This document shows, piece after piece, positions 58,001-64,000 of a stretch of 64,000 nucleotides of DNA. Each line of letters opens with the position of its first letter. The stretch's first letter is position 1. A program made the translations under genes and the position numbers. A model generated the notes under the pieces. It saw only the letters and a program-made list of their open reading frames with translations, did not search any database and had not been told where the DNA came from. This DNA is from Ignavibacteriota bacterium (GTDB lineage Bacteria > Bacteroidota > Ignavibacteria > UBA10030 > UBA6906). The stretch is taken from the NCBI GenBank assembly GCA_016707525.1, contig JADJHP010000017.1:1-64000 (forward strand). Direction: 5' to 3'.

Positions 58001-58314
58001 CGTTGCCACATCAGATACAGTGAAGCTCCGATCACACCGCAGAGGACCGATGGGATCAGGAGTGTGTTCCACGAATGCTGCAGAGGCCATGCGCCCGCCA
58101 ACAATGCCGCGAGCGCGGTCGCCCCGAAGAGAACGAACACCGTCAGCGCCCCGGCATAGAGTCGCCAACCGGGCGAATCCCCGACGATCAGGCTTCCGTC
58201 TGCACCTTTGCTCGCATGCGCGGCGACGCGGAAGCCTTTCCCGCGGAGATGGCGGAAGGCCTTGCCTGCTCCATCCTGCCCGCCGAAGTAACCAACGAGT
58301 ATGCCTGAGTACAT
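49084..58314 (-). CDS. ndvB: Cyclic beta-1,2-glucan synthase (NdvB/ChvB type)
   Basis: A 3076-residue polytopic inner-membrane enzyme, slightly longer than the usual ~2800-2900. A short N-terminal domain (GYFGGQDGAGKAFRHLRGKG) and TM helices come first. The GT84 UDP-glucose transferase has LDSDTQLPNGTARRMIE and SYIKRHHRWVRGDWQ. A glucoamylase-like domain (IGLWMVSALGAHQFGYIS onward) corresponds to the cyclising region. C-terminally, GH94 phosphorylase-like modules carry GTGDWNDGMNRVG with the catalytic Asp. It polymerises, cyclises and sizes periplasmic beta-1,2-glucan, an osmotic and host-interaction factor in other bacteria. The frame extends above the chosen ATG, but sequence there is not family-like. 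Confidence 0.92.
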   Translation of the reverse strand: MYSGILVGYFGGQDGAGKAFRHLRGKGFRVAAHASKGADGSLIVGDSPGWRLYAGALTVFVLFGATALAALLAGAWPLQHSWNTLLIPSVLCGVIGASLYLMWQRRTGARIGPSIIREHARWLVSGESVLILQVPFANMHVPVTLLTEFGEIPPALFIEYPDRVGETKEAGRTVRSLRSLSGTQLQEHARRLSVTHRLAPGARHDPALLKRIEQDRLRLHEACLDLDVANTLEQSVSPVAEWLLDNEYVIEGTARNIVLNMPRRFYRQLPVLTGEPGEEQPRVSALAKELVQHSDLRVDRDSILAFLTAYQRDLPLTIGELWAVPQMLRIALIEGIQQIAARTRTELRERSVANLWANRLIVVSRRDPQRIFSILAEMTSTHPDPSPYFASQLVDYLYDEESALAPVQSWLERTCQRSLNDLSAVAKARQTSDQVSVGNAFSSLRRLDLLDWNVCFEELSRVEWLLRQDPAGVYACTDFTTRDRCRRAVEDLRRGSGLAEDHIAGRALDLATTLFHSAGNDVHAGHVATFLIGDRRGELAALIGGRESPGFRMLQWTYRHHALLYSLALGIFTLLSILVPLQLGLSGAHPAVRLLITVLLIVPGSQLALEVVNFLVMRLLPPRILPKMDYRVSGIPDACRTLVVVPVILTTPDAVSEEAEKLEIRYLANKEDNLLFGLFTDLPDAPNAHQEGDDVLVRKAKAMIRELNARYGGKRFLLFHRDRTWNDSEQQYIGWERKRGKLEELNGLINGTRQRGAPRLLHVGDHGQLVNIRYIITLDSDTQLPNGTARRMIETLSHPLNQVRFDKSGHVIDGYTIIQPRVSASLPSMSGSPFSRLFSNPVGIDPYTSAVSDVHQDLAGEGSYHGKGIYDVRAFHRILANRFPESRILSHDLIEGVHVRVGLASDIELFDEFPQDYQSYIKRHHRWVRGDWQIAEWILPFVPGRGGQRIPNALSHFARGKIFDNLRRSLLPVASTVLLVASWSISLQAGVIASCVVGAQLLLHSMSQPLAWATTSPGATRLSLRKFAHDLLRVGVEAALLPYQGWQALDAIVRALHRRFVSHRKLLEWTPARAMEGHARSRLPAFLRSMGLASLCSLLGAVFVYVSSSPAMGIALPWLVLWVLSPGIGWLLNRRPTVRLPETLLKEADKLFLRNVACRTWRYFAEFVNERTSWLPPDNYQVAYQDQLAMRTSPTNIGLWMVSALGAHQFGYISIDDVIRRLSATMKTIAGLERHEGHLLNWYDIQTLVPLKPRYVSTVDSGNLLGALVALDQGLGSMIRTELLDDRACAGLYDAGEALRQAIVADRSPAVDVEAVRSMLGTWGAPPDRIVDLIATLRGMQRVVEDLYVADSACGQEAGHVPLRTRPLHELLGSWIAIIDRYLGWIEIMGERPAEVVARGDPEAISALTHALSRAPSLHDLARGELAWIESLQRIRAHASAEDTALLEWIDRVFASFDTAKWFAGEMVASGERLREDVRGLSASMNMRFLYDNGRRLFSIGYNVTEGRLDHAYYDLLASEARLGSFIAIARGDVPAEHWFAMGRPYGALERRQVLLSWTGTMFEYLMPLLFQRTYPRSLLDRATREAVVAQMSYGKAHHAPWGMSESASGDLDINKTYQYNAFGVPSLGLKRGLTEEVVVAPYATLLALSIVPREGVANLRRLTTLGMLGPYGFFEAMDFSKQTEREGQRGVIVQAYMAHHQGMGFLALVNLLQGDLLQGYFHDDMRVRTVEPLLQERTPHIPPSNQISMRARVSSVAALGEVAPSVSQFATAHTATPRTQLLSNGRLALMITNAGGGYIRWNDIDITRWMSDRTRDPWGVFCYIHDVDAGRLWCTTYQPVGGKPDGFSADFSLDRAVFHRVDHGIESETEIIVVPDDDVEIRRITLINRSLRSRQLDLTSYYELALAPHKSDRQHPAFNKLFIQTEAVPGERAILASRRLRQENETPIHIGHRFTGGKPDSGEIRYETDRTRFIGRGRTLAAPMGAVQEPGNSQGVALDPILSLRESVIVDPGERVQLSMIVACGPSREYVLRMMNKYGDETVIARAMDLAWGAAQLELRLMRIQPDDARRFQQLGSHMLFPNLLLRSPAERIAENRKGQAGLWAYGISGDLPIALVAIDEKQDLGLVRQMLQAHAYWRMHGLTTDLVILNEESPGYERPLHEQLERSVHADAGIAGIDRPGGVFLRSAESIPADDQTLLRAVAAVVMVAARGNLSQQLGVPPESPDLPAPLVARREYRDPSAALPFMELPYFNSIGGFTPDGREYAIYLGPGMHTPMPWVNVMANPGFGTLVSETGSGFTWQGNSQSNRLTQWSNDPVTDPASEAIYVRDEETGAYWTPCARPIREPGAYRARHGAGYSVFEHNSHGIEQELTVFVPVDDDGGEPVKLQRLVLRNDSARTRRLSVTYYVEWTLGDFRESSQMHVVTGWDGEANAILAYNHYHPDSADQVAFAAISLGADSYSADRTHFLGRNRSVENPAAMERVGLSRRTGAGLDPCAAVQAMIRLLPGEQIELTCMVGQVPTVLKARELVHRYRDNRSVEAALAVTRAWWDERLGAISTRTPEPAMDLLVNRWLLYQTLVCRLWGRSGFYQSGGAYGFRDQLQDVMALLYTSPGETRKHILRAASRQFAEGDVQHWWHPQNGAGIRSRISDDLLWLPAVVAHYVRITGDVSILHESVPFLQAPALERSQHESLQVPAVSPLRTSLFDHCQRAIARGQTAGEHGLPLIGTGDWNDGMNRVGAGGKGESVWLAWFLADVLKGMAELSGHLGLEEARGKYSSDRAALIAAVEAFAWDGQWYIRATSDDGTPIGASACVEARIDSLPQSWAWISGAADGDRAKTALSSAWEHLVREDEGLILLFDPPFNQTVPSPGYIQGYPPGVRENGGQYTHAALWLVLAMARSGDGTRAGRMMRMLNPVEHTRDPGSVWRYGTEPYVIAADVYRLPGRTGQGGWSWYTGSAGLMYRVWVEDILGLRVRGETMEIVPVIPEWWDGFTLTYRHGDAIYEIHVENPYHCERGVTRVVMDGRPMRDGIIPLVRDLVKHRIVVRMEKSNVPDASSSTSVDGGYAAGTVS

Positions 58315-58388
58315 CACGGGTTCCTGAGTCGTTGAGACGAGTGTGAATTGCCGGCACCAGGAACGGACTCTCCGCTCCAACTGCGGGG

Positions 58389-58640
58389 TCAGGCGAGCCG
58401 CGACGACCGGATCACATACAGGAGGAGCAGCGCTCCGACCAGCGCAGCCAGGAACAGCCCGAGCACCCCACCACTTCCAATACCCAGAAGGCCGAAGAGC
58501 CAGACGCCGAGAAAGGACCCGAAGACACCGAGGATCACATCCCCGACGATCCCGAACCCCGAACCCTTGACGAGCTTCCCGGCAAAGAATCCAACGAAAA
58601 CGCCGATCACGAGGAAAAGCAACACGTGTTCTGTGCTCAT
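58389..58640 (-). CDS. GlsB/YeaQ/YmgE-family membrane protein
   Basis: An 83-residue protein with three hydrophobic helices rich in Gly (LLFLVIGVFVGFFAGKLVKG, GIVGDVILGVFGSFLGVWLF, GVLGLFLAALVGALLLLYVI), matching transglycosylase-associated/GlsB stress membrane proteins. AAGGAG lies 7 bases upstream of the ATG. It sits 74 bases upstream of the glucan synthase start on the same strand and may share its transcript. The family is commonly induced by osmotic or general stress; molecular function is unresolved. Confidence 0.88.
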   Translation of the reverse strand: MSTEHVLLFLVIGVFVGFFAGKLVKGSGFGIVGDVILGVFGSFLGVWLFGLLGIGSGGVLGLFLAALVGALLLLYVIRSSRLA

Positions 58641-58914
58641 GCACGATCTCCTTTGTTCATGGAAGGGGCAGCCCCGATATACCCGGCATGACGCCTCGTC
58701 ATGAACGTGCATCGCCGTCCACAGAGGGCTGGCACAATATACCGTTCCTGGAGGAACCATGAATCAACTGGAAGGATGAAAGAGTAGCTAATCCCTGCCG
58801 GGACCTCCTGGTACGCCTCCCGGTGACCACCAGGGTGGCATCCGTCGGGGATGAACAGGGGCATGGGAAAATGGACGTTCGGTGACGACCTCCGGGGGGG
58901 CCACGCCGATCGTC

Positions 58915-59062
58915 CCCGCATTGCGGGTGACTGCGTAGGGCCATCTTATCGAGGATATTGCTGATAAAGCTGCGTACTGCGGAAGCAGAGATCTTCAGAT
59001 GACGGGCGATATCGATGTAGTTTTCATTGCCGCTCCGCTTCCTGATGACCTGTGTGTGCGAT
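58915..59062 (-). pseudogene. LuxR/GerE-type HTH remnant
   Basis: On the minus strand a frame without start codon reads KRSGNENYIDIARHLKISAS and then AVRSFISNILDKMALRSHPQ, a recognisable GerE helix-turn-helix (tetrahelical core and recognition helix). A stop lies just upstream in the same frame, and no receiver or sensor domain precedes it. Downstream, this frame runs on as unrelated-looking Arg/Pro-rich sequence to 58699. It looks like the 3' end of a lost LuxR-type regulator, or a gene badly broken by indels. It occupies the otherwise empty 58641-59067 gap. Confidence 0.5.
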
Positions 59063-59067
59063 CTCCA

Positions 59068-59733
59068 CTATTTCCAGAAACTCGCGTCCAGCACGAGGTC
59101 CCGCACCCCATTGATCACGAACTGAACACCAATACACACAAGAAGGAATCCCATGATCCGCGAGAGACTATTCACTCCGTTCATTCCAAGCACGCGGCGT
59201 AGACCTCCCGCTCCCCGGAGAACGGCCCATGAGACAAGCGCGGCAACAATGATGGCAATGACGACTCCGGCGTAGGCCCAGGGTTTATCATTCCCATGGC
59301 GGCCGTTGATCGCCGACGACATGGTGATCACGGTCGCGATCGCACCCGGGCCGGCCAGGCTCGGCATGGCCAGTGGACTGAACGCGATGTCCCGCTTCTG
59401 CTCAGCGTCCGCCTTGTTCACAACAGGAACCTGATCCTCATCAGGAAACAGCATCCTGAATCCGAGAATACCGATGACGAGCCCGCCTGCGATGCGGATG
59501 CCGGGAATGGAGATGCCGAAGATCACCATGACGAGATGCCCGGCAAGGAGGAACGTCACAAGGATGCCCGTCATATAGAGACAGGCCCATGTGATCTGCC
59601 TGTTGCGCTCCGCCGCGGTCAGATGAGCACTGATGCTCAGCAGGAGTACCGCAGTGCTCACGGGGTTGATGATCGGGACGAGCGTAATGAGGGTGACCCC
59701 CACCCACGAGAGAAAATCAGCTATGCCGGTCAC
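59068..59733 (-). CDS. MarC-family integral membrane protein
   Basis: A 221-residue protein with six TM helices. MarC landmarks are VTLITLVPIINPVSTAVLLLS, GISIPGIRIAGGLVIGILGF and PLAMPSLAGPGAIATVITMS. The family (UPF0056) is of unknown transport function despite the historical multiple-antibiotic-resistance name. The start is placed at GTG 59733 because it overlaps the phosphoketolase stop (GTGA) with GAGG just upstream, indicating translational coupling. Upstream in-frame TTG and GTG codons also exist. Confidence 0.85.
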   Translation of the reverse strand: MTGIADFLSWVGVTLITLVPIINPVSTAVLLLSISAHLTAAERNRQITWACLYMTGILVTFLLAGHLVMVIFGISIPGIRIAGGLVIGILGFRMLFPDEDQVPVVNKADAEQKRDIAFSPLAMPSLAGPGAIATVITMSSAINGRHGNDKPWAYAGVVIAIIVAALVSWAVLRGAGGLRRVLGMNGVNSLSRIMGFLLVCIGVQFVINGVRDLVLDASFWK

Positions 59734-62132
59734 GCGGACCCTCGTGAGGGTGGCGGCGTCCACCGCCAACCCATGATCTCAGGCATGTCTTCTCCGTGCA
59801 GCATGATATATCGCCGGTGTTCCAACAATTTGTTGCTGAGTCCCTTCCTGACACGCACGCCCGCCTCACCGGTCGCCGGAAGACGGTCGATGACATCCAT
59901 GGCCAGATGGAAACGGTCCAGGTCATTGAGCACGGTCATGTCGAACGGCGTCGTTGTGGTACCTTCCTCCTTGTACCCCCGCACATGAAGGTTCCGGTGG
60001 TTCGTCCGCCGATAGGTCAGGCGATGGATCAACAGCGGGTAGCCATGATAGGCGAATATGATCGGCTTGTTGGCGGTGAAGAGCGCGTCAAACTCCACAT
60101 CACTCAGTCCATGCGGGTGTTCGCTCCGGGGCTGCAGCTTCATGAGGTCAACCACATTGATCACCCGGATCTTCACCGCGGGCAGATGTTCGCGGAGCAA
60201 TGAGACCGCAGCGAGAACCTCAAGCGTGGGAACATCCCCCGCGCAGGCCATGACCACGTCCGGCTCATCGTCTCCGTCATTGCTCGCCCACCGCCAGATG
60301 CCGATCCCCGTCCGGCAGTGCTCAACCGCGGCATCCATCGCCAGCCATTGTGGGGCCGGTTGCTTTCCTGCCACGATCACATTCACGTAATCATGGCTCC
60401 TGAGGCAGTGGTCGGTGACAGAGAGAAGCGTGTTCGCATCCGGCGGCAGGTAGACACGTACGATCCCGGCCTTCTTGTTCATGACGAGATCGATGAATCC
60501 CGGATCCTGATGACTGAACCCATTGTGATCCTGACGCCAGACATGGGACGACAGCAGATAGTTGAGCGAAGCTATCGGGCGGCGCCAGGGGATCTCTCGT
60601 GCCACCTTCAGCCACTTTGCGTGCTGGTTGAACATGGAATCGACGATATGGACAAAGGCCTCGTAGCATGAGAAGAAGCCGTGCCGGCCGGTCAGAAGAT
60701 AGCCCTCGAGCCACCCCTGGCATTGGTGCTCACTCAGCATCTCCATCACCCGTCCATCGGGTGCCACATGGTCATCGCCGGGGATGATCTCCCCGGTCGA
60801 GCAACGGTTCGTGACCTCAAAGATCGCCCCCCAGCGATTCGAAGAGGTTTCATCCGGACTGAAGACACGGAAGTTCATCGGGTTGCGACGGACAACATCG
60901 CGGAGATAGCGCCCCTGCACGCTGGTTGCTTCGCCGTCGTCCGCACCAGGCAGTGTGGTGGGGAGGGCGTACTCCCGGAAGTCCGGAAGATCCAGCTCCT
61001 GGAGGAGCAGGCCTCCGTTCGCGTGAGGATTTGCGCTCATACGCTGGTTGCCCGCTGGCGCGAGAGCCGCAAGATCAGCACGCAGTGCGCCTGCGGCGTC
61101 GAACAACTCGCCGGGGCGATAACTCTTCATCCATTGTTCCAGGACATGAACATGCCCGGGATGGGACATATTGCCCATCGGCACCTGATGTGAGCGGAAC
61201 GTGCCTTCGGTCTTCAGGCCGTCCACCGTGGCAGGTCCCGTCCAGCCTTTCGGAGAACGCAGAATGATCATCGGCCAGAGCGGACGTTTCCTGAAGCCCT
61301 GCGCACGGGCATCGCGCTGGATCTCTTGGATCTCGGCGATAACGTCATTCAGGGTGGACGCCATGCGCTGGTGCATGGTCTCAGGATCAGAACCTTCTAC
61401 AACATACGGTGTGTATCCGTAGCCGCGGAAGAGTGCATCCAGTTCTTCATGGGGAAGGCGGGCCAGGACCGTCGGGCCTGCGATCTTATAGCCGTTTAAA
61501 TGCAGAATGGGGAGGACCGCGCCGTCGAGCACCGGATTGAGGAACTTATTCGAATGCCAGCTGGTGGCAAGCGGGCCGGTCTCGGCCTCGCCATCGCCAA
61601 CGACACACACCGCGATGAGGCCGGGAGTGTCGAATACCGCGCCGTAGGCATGCGACAGGGAATAGCCGAGTTCACCACCCTCGTGGATGGAGCCGGGTGT
61701 TTCGGGGGCTGCATGGCTCGGGATACCGCCCGGGAAGGAGAACTGCTTGAAGAGGCGCTTCATCCCCTCTTCCGTTTGAGGTACTCCCGGGTACACCTCG
61801 CTGTAGGTCCCCTCGAGGTACGCATTCGCGACCAGCCCCGGCGCACCATGGCCGGGGCCGGTGATATTGATGACGTTGAGATCCCTCTCCTTGATGATCC
61901 GGTTCAGATGCACATAGATGAAGTTCAACCCCGGTGTCGTCCCCCAGTGCCCCAACAGCCGGGGCTTGATGTGGGCGAGCGTCAGCGGCACCTTCAGCAA
62001 CGGATTATCGAGAAGATAGATCTGTCCGACCGAAAGGTAGTTGGCGGCGCGCCAATAGGCGTCGATCCTCCCGAGCAGCTCCTGATCAAGCGGTTCTGTG
62101 CGGATCACGGGAGCCTGTTCGTGGATGTGCAT
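59730..62132 (-). CDS. xfp: Xylulose-5-phosphate/fructose-6-phosphate phosphoketolase
   Basis: An 800-residue thiamine-diphosphate enzyme of standard length. Signature stretches are WRAANYLSVGQIYLLDNPLL, HIKPRLLGHWGTTPGLNFIY, NITGPGHGAPGLVANAYLEG, SFPGGIPSHAAPETPGSIHE and the ThDP site VVGDGEAETGPLATSW; the C-terminal domain includes DVVMACAGDVPTLEVLAA. It splits xylulose-5-P or fructose-6-P with phosphate into acetyl phosphate plus glyceraldehyde-3-P or erythrose-4-P, giving acetate/ATP or acetyl-CoA without decarboxylation. No acetate kinase or phosphotransacetylase is in the window. Its stop overlaps the MarC start. Confidence 0.95.
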   Translation of the reverse strand: MHIHEQAPVIRTEPLDQELLGRIDAYWRAANYLSVGQIYLLDNPLLKVPLTLAHIKPRLLGHWGTTPGLNFIYVHLNRIIKERDLNVINITGPGHGAPGLVANAYLEGTYSEVYPGVPQTEEGMKRLFKQFSFPGGIPSHAAPETPGSIHEGGELGYSLSHAYGAVFDTPGLIAVCVVGDGEAETGPLATSWHSNKFLNPVLDGAVLPILHLNGYKIAGPTVLARLPHEELDALFRGYGYTPYVVEGSDPETMHQRMASTLNDVIAEIQEIQRDARAQGFRKRPLWPMIILRSPKGWTGPATVDGLKTEGTFRSHQVPMGNMSHPGHVHVLEQWMKSYRPGELFDAAGALRADLAALAPAGNQRMSANPHANGGLLLQELDLPDFREYALPTTLPGADDGEATSVQGRYLRDVVRRNPMNFRVFSPDETSSNRWGAIFEVTNRCSTGEIIPGDDHVAPDGRVMEMLSEHQCQGWLEGYLLTGRHGFFSCYEAFVHIVDSMFNQHAKWLKVAREIPWRRPIASLNYLLSSHVWRQDHNGFSHQDPGFIDLVMNKKAGIVRVYLPPDANTLLSVTDHCLRSHDYVNVIVAGKQPAPQWLAMDAAVEHCRTGIGIWRWASNDGDDEPDVVMACAGDVPTLEVLAAVSLLREHLPAVKIRVINVVDLMKLQPRSEHPHGLSDVEFDALFTANKPIIFAYHGYPLLIHRLTYRRTNHRNLHVRGYKEEGTTTTPFDMTVLNDLDRFHLAMDVIDRLPATGEAGVRVRKGLSNKLLEHRRYIMLHGEDMPEIMGWRWTPPPSRGSA

Positions 62133-62174
62133 TTCCCGCTTTCCCTTTTCGATGACTGCATTTCCCCGGTATCT

Positions 62175-62846
62175 CTACTGGAGTGTGCCGTTCTCCGCGG
62201 CATCCTTCATTTTCTCATTCGCAAAGATGGCGACTTCGACACGCCTGTTGAGCTGGCGGCCTGCGGCATTGTCATTCGACGCCACAGGATGCAGTTCGCC
62301 TGTCCCGACAGTGGAGATCCTCGAGCCCGGGACGCCCTGGCCTTTGTGATAGTCGGCAACCGCCTGTGCACGACGTTCCGAAAGCGCTTGATTGTACTGG
62401 GTCGTGCCTTCGTTATCCGTCGCACCTTCGATCAGGATATTGGTATCGGGGTACTTGTTCAGGATCCTTGCGAGATTGTCGATGTTCGCTCTGGCCGCGG
62501 GTTGAAGTTCCGACGAATTCGTGACGAACAGGATGCCGGAGTCGAATGTGATCTTGATCCCTTCCCCGACGCGTTCAACGGTCGCATTGGCGAGGTCCCG
62601 CCTCAGTTCTTCTGCCCGCTTGTCCATGTTGTTCCCGATGATCGCTCCCGCGGTGCCACCCACAGCCGCGCCGATGATCGCACCAAGCGCCGTGTTCCCT
62701 GCCGCTTTGCCGATCAGGCCGCCGACCACCGCCCCACCGCCCACGCCGATCGCTCCGCCCTTCACCGCATTGCTCGCTGAACAACCCACGATGATCGTGG
62801 CGAAGCAGAGCACCGTGGCGAGTGTTCCTTTGTGATGGAATCTCAT
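62175..62846 (-). CDS. Glycine-zipper OmpA-family lipoprotein (YiaD-like)
   Basis: A 223-residue outer-membrane lipoprotein: signal peptide with lipobox VGC near residue 22, then a glycine-zipper hairpin (GGAIGVGGGAVVGGLIG, GAIIGAAVGGTAGAIIG). The OmpA C-terminal peptidoglycan-binding domain (about 95-210) reads ITFDSGILFVTNSSELQPAA, ILIEGATDNEGTTQYNQALS and NRRVEVAI, including the conserved NxxLSxxRA-type segment. It tethers the outer membrane to peptidoglycan. GAGAGG precedes the ATG. It is 42 bases upstream of phosphoketolase on the same strand. Confidence 0.9.
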   Translation of the reverse strand: MRFHHKGTLATVLCFATIIVGCSASNAVKGGAIGVGGGAVVGGLIGKAAGNTALGAIIGAAVGGTAGAIIGNNMDKRAEELRRDLANATVERVGEGIKITFDSGILFVTNSSELQPAARANIDNLARILNKYPDTNILIEGATDNEGTTQYNQALSERRAQAVADYHKGQGVPGSRISTVGTGELHPVASNDNAAGRQLNRRVEVAIFANEKMKDAAENGTLQ

Positions 62847-63021
62847 AGCAAACCTCTCTCAGGAAAGATGCGCAGCACATTGACCCCCTCCTCCGCACTC
62901 GCTCGAGTCCCTGCGGGGCGGATGAACCGATACCCGCGCCCGGTAACCCTCCCCTGAGCTTCTGGTGTTTCATCCCGGGTCGTTCCTGGCACCTCGACAG
63001 TGCACGGTACCTCCAGGTACG

Positions 63022-63171
63022 CTACACGAGTCTCTTGCCGCTGATGACCCGAACCAGGATCGCAATGATCGCCAGGACCAGCAACAAATGAACGAATCCT
63101 CCCATGGTATAGGAGGTGACCATCCCGAGAAGCCACAGGACGACGAGAACGACTGCAAGTGTATAGAACAT
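63022..63171 (-). CDS. lmo0937-family tiny membrane protein (49 aa)
   Basis: A 49-residue protein with two hydrophobic helices split by a Gly turn: FYTLAVVLVVLWLLGMV and GGFVHLLLVLAIIAILVRVI, ending SGKRLV. This is the lmo0937/DUF5670 pattern, widespread tiny stress-associated membrane proteins. AAGGATCACC lies just upstream of the ATG. It neighbours the glycine-zipper lipoprotein and further down the GlsB-type protein, so it fits an envelope-stress set. No function is established. Confidence 0.85.
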   Translation of the reverse strand: MFYTLAVVLVVLWLLGMVTSYTMGGFVHLLLVLAIIAILVRVISGKRLV

Positions 63172-63297
63172 GGTGGTGATCCTTCTATTGTGAACCACGT
63201 ACTTCGGTATCTGGTACGGAATACACTTCCAGCCATCCCTGCTGGTGTCGGGAGCTTCCGTCGCCCCGACCTCAAGAGAATTCAGGAAGCGACCCTG

Positions 63298-64000
63298 CTA
63301 CTTGTGGATCGTCCCGTAGAACCGGATGCCCTCTGCCTGCCGCTCCATTTCCCACAAACATTCCCATCCCGAATGGTCCTCTTTCTGGCTCGACCGGCCG
63401 AACCGTGGGGGACGGTAGAACACATTGATCCCCTCGTTCATGGCCGGGAGGACATACCCGGGGACATCAGCACAATCGCAATATCGAGGCGCGAGTCCCC
63501 TCACCTGCATCGTTCGGGATGCCGTCGCCAGAGCGGCATCATACGTCTTCCCCACCGCCCGTACGTACTCCTGCACACTGTCCACATCGTACACCACCAC
63601 GCTCACGGCTGTTTGAACTTCCGTCGTCAACCTGTCGAACGCATGTCGGGCAAATCGGCCTGCGAGTGCCGGAACATCCCCACGCGTCAACGTGGAGTCC
63701 ATCCCTTCCAACGAGTGCAGGGCGAAGTACGACAGATGCAGATTGTCAGGCGAGGCAACAATGAACCGCGCTGATGACCCCAGAGTCCCTATGGTGTACG
63801 GGGTCCCGCCGTAACAGGTCGACAGGATCATGAGATCGTACCTGTCGTTACCCTGGGTGAATCCCTGCACGCCTTCCGCCAGATCACGCACCGTGAATGG
63901 CCGGTCCGGATAGGACGCGTCATAACCCGTCCCTCCAAACTCCGGGATCCCATGGCCAAAATACATGAACAATGTTGTTGCCCCGGATCCCTGTCCCCGT
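63298..64000 (-). CDS. Caspase-fold-like (clostripain/C11 or CHAT-like) protein, 5' part missing
   Basis: At least 234 residues visible; the frame is open through the window edge, so the N-terminus is outside. The visible part has a likely His-Cys dyad: MYFGHGIPEFGG, then 45-50 residues later LMILSTCYGGTPYTIG, spaced as in caspase-fold peptidases of the C11/CHAT type. Later sequence (FIVASPDNLHLSYF, SVVVYDVDSVQEYV) is helix-strand alternating, and CDCADVPGYV and YRPPRF near the end are not assigned. Peptidase activity is inference; the specific family is uncertain. The ~50-base gap downstream holds nothing obvious. Confidence 0.6.
   Translation of the reverse strand, partial: RGQGSGATTLFMYFGHGIPEFGGTGYDASYPDRPFTVRDLAEGVQGFTQGNDRYDLMILSTCYGGTPYTIGTLGSSARFIVASPDNLHLSYFALHSLEGMDSTLTRGDVPALAGRFARHAFDRLTTEVQTAVSVVVYDVDSVQEYVRAVGKTYDAALATASRTMQVRGLAPRYCDCADVPGYVLPAMNEGINVFYRPPRFGRSSQKEDHSGWECLWEMERQAEGIRFYGTIHK

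Noticed and set aside
55687..58023. 778-codon open frame on the plus strand
   Set aside because: Exactly antisense to the glucan synthase; composition is rich in His, Arg and Gln as expected for a shadow of a GC-rich gene, with no domain pattern.
1..64000. CRISPR arrays, tRNA/rRNA genes, insertion sequences, prophage
   Set aside because: No regularly spaced 25-40 bp repeats, transposase or phage proteins were recognised. tRNA and small RNA genes cannot be excluded without a covariance-model search.

Overview
The window is GC-rich bacterial chromosome, densely coded on both strands. It looks like the FCB superphylum, most like Ignavibacteriota/Chlorobi-group relatives of Bacteroidota. Four large secreted proteins end in the NYPNPFNP-type (type A) type IX secretion sorting domain. 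There are two TonB-dependent receptors with carboxypeptidase-regulatory-like N-termini, and promoters whose -10 elements resemble the Bacteroidota TAnnTTTG box. Many genes also have clear Shine-Dalgarno sites, which argues against classical Bacteroidia or Flavobacteriia. The placement is inference; no rRNA is visible.

Layout. 1-4.1 kb: an edge-truncated, frameshifted lipoprotein gene, an orphan PAS protein and a six-hairpin glycosidase. 4.2-8.1 kb and 20.1 kb: four promoters built from TAACA boxes repeated every 11 bp, each with a -10-like element exactly 14 bp after the start of the last box. They resemble PhoB/PhoP boxes. They precede (i) a tiny membrane peptide, an SqdX/SQD2-like glycosyltransferase and a metallophosphoesterase, (ii) a receiver-less PhoB/OmpR-type DNA-binding protein, (iii) a TonB receptor and a tandemly duplicated secreted protein, and (iv) a zinc-ribbon protein. 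I read this as a phosphate-starvation-type regulon with a membrane-lipid remodelling operon, the most interesting system here.

14-18.8 kb: a T9SS cargo protein, a GH88 unsaturated uronyl hydrolase and a heparinase II/III-type lyase. 19-21 kb: acyl-ACP desaturase, zinc ribbon, small outer-membrane barrel. 21.4-35.7 kb: a frameshifted TonB receptor, a Tat lipoprotein D-aminoacylase, tag, a decayed TPR gene, a Na+/solute symporter, a GH2 enzyme and two GH29 fucosidases; this is a glycan-use region. 36-39.7 kb: a TPR lipoprotein and a secreted beta-propeller protein. 40-43.7 kb: a tightly overlapping operon of corrinoid protein, UroD-type methyltransferase, DUF1638 protein and GAF histidine kinase. 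43.7-49 kb: a secreted M6-like metalloprotease, a DinB-like protein, a cytochrome b561 and a coiled-coil protein. 49-64 kb (minus strand): a giant cyclic beta-1,2-glucan synthase, a GlsB-type membrane protein, a LuxR-HTH remnant, MarC, phosphoketolase, a glycine-zipper OmpA lipoprotein, a tiny membrane protein and a truncated caspase-fold-like protein. Much of that last block fits envelope or osmotic stress.

At least ten reading-frame breaks occur, mostly in or beside G/C runs, with downstream frames still family-like. Most look like indel sequencing errors; the TPR gene, which also lost its middle, looks like real or assembly-level decay. No tRNA, rRNA, CRISPR, insertion sequence or prophage was recognised by eye.
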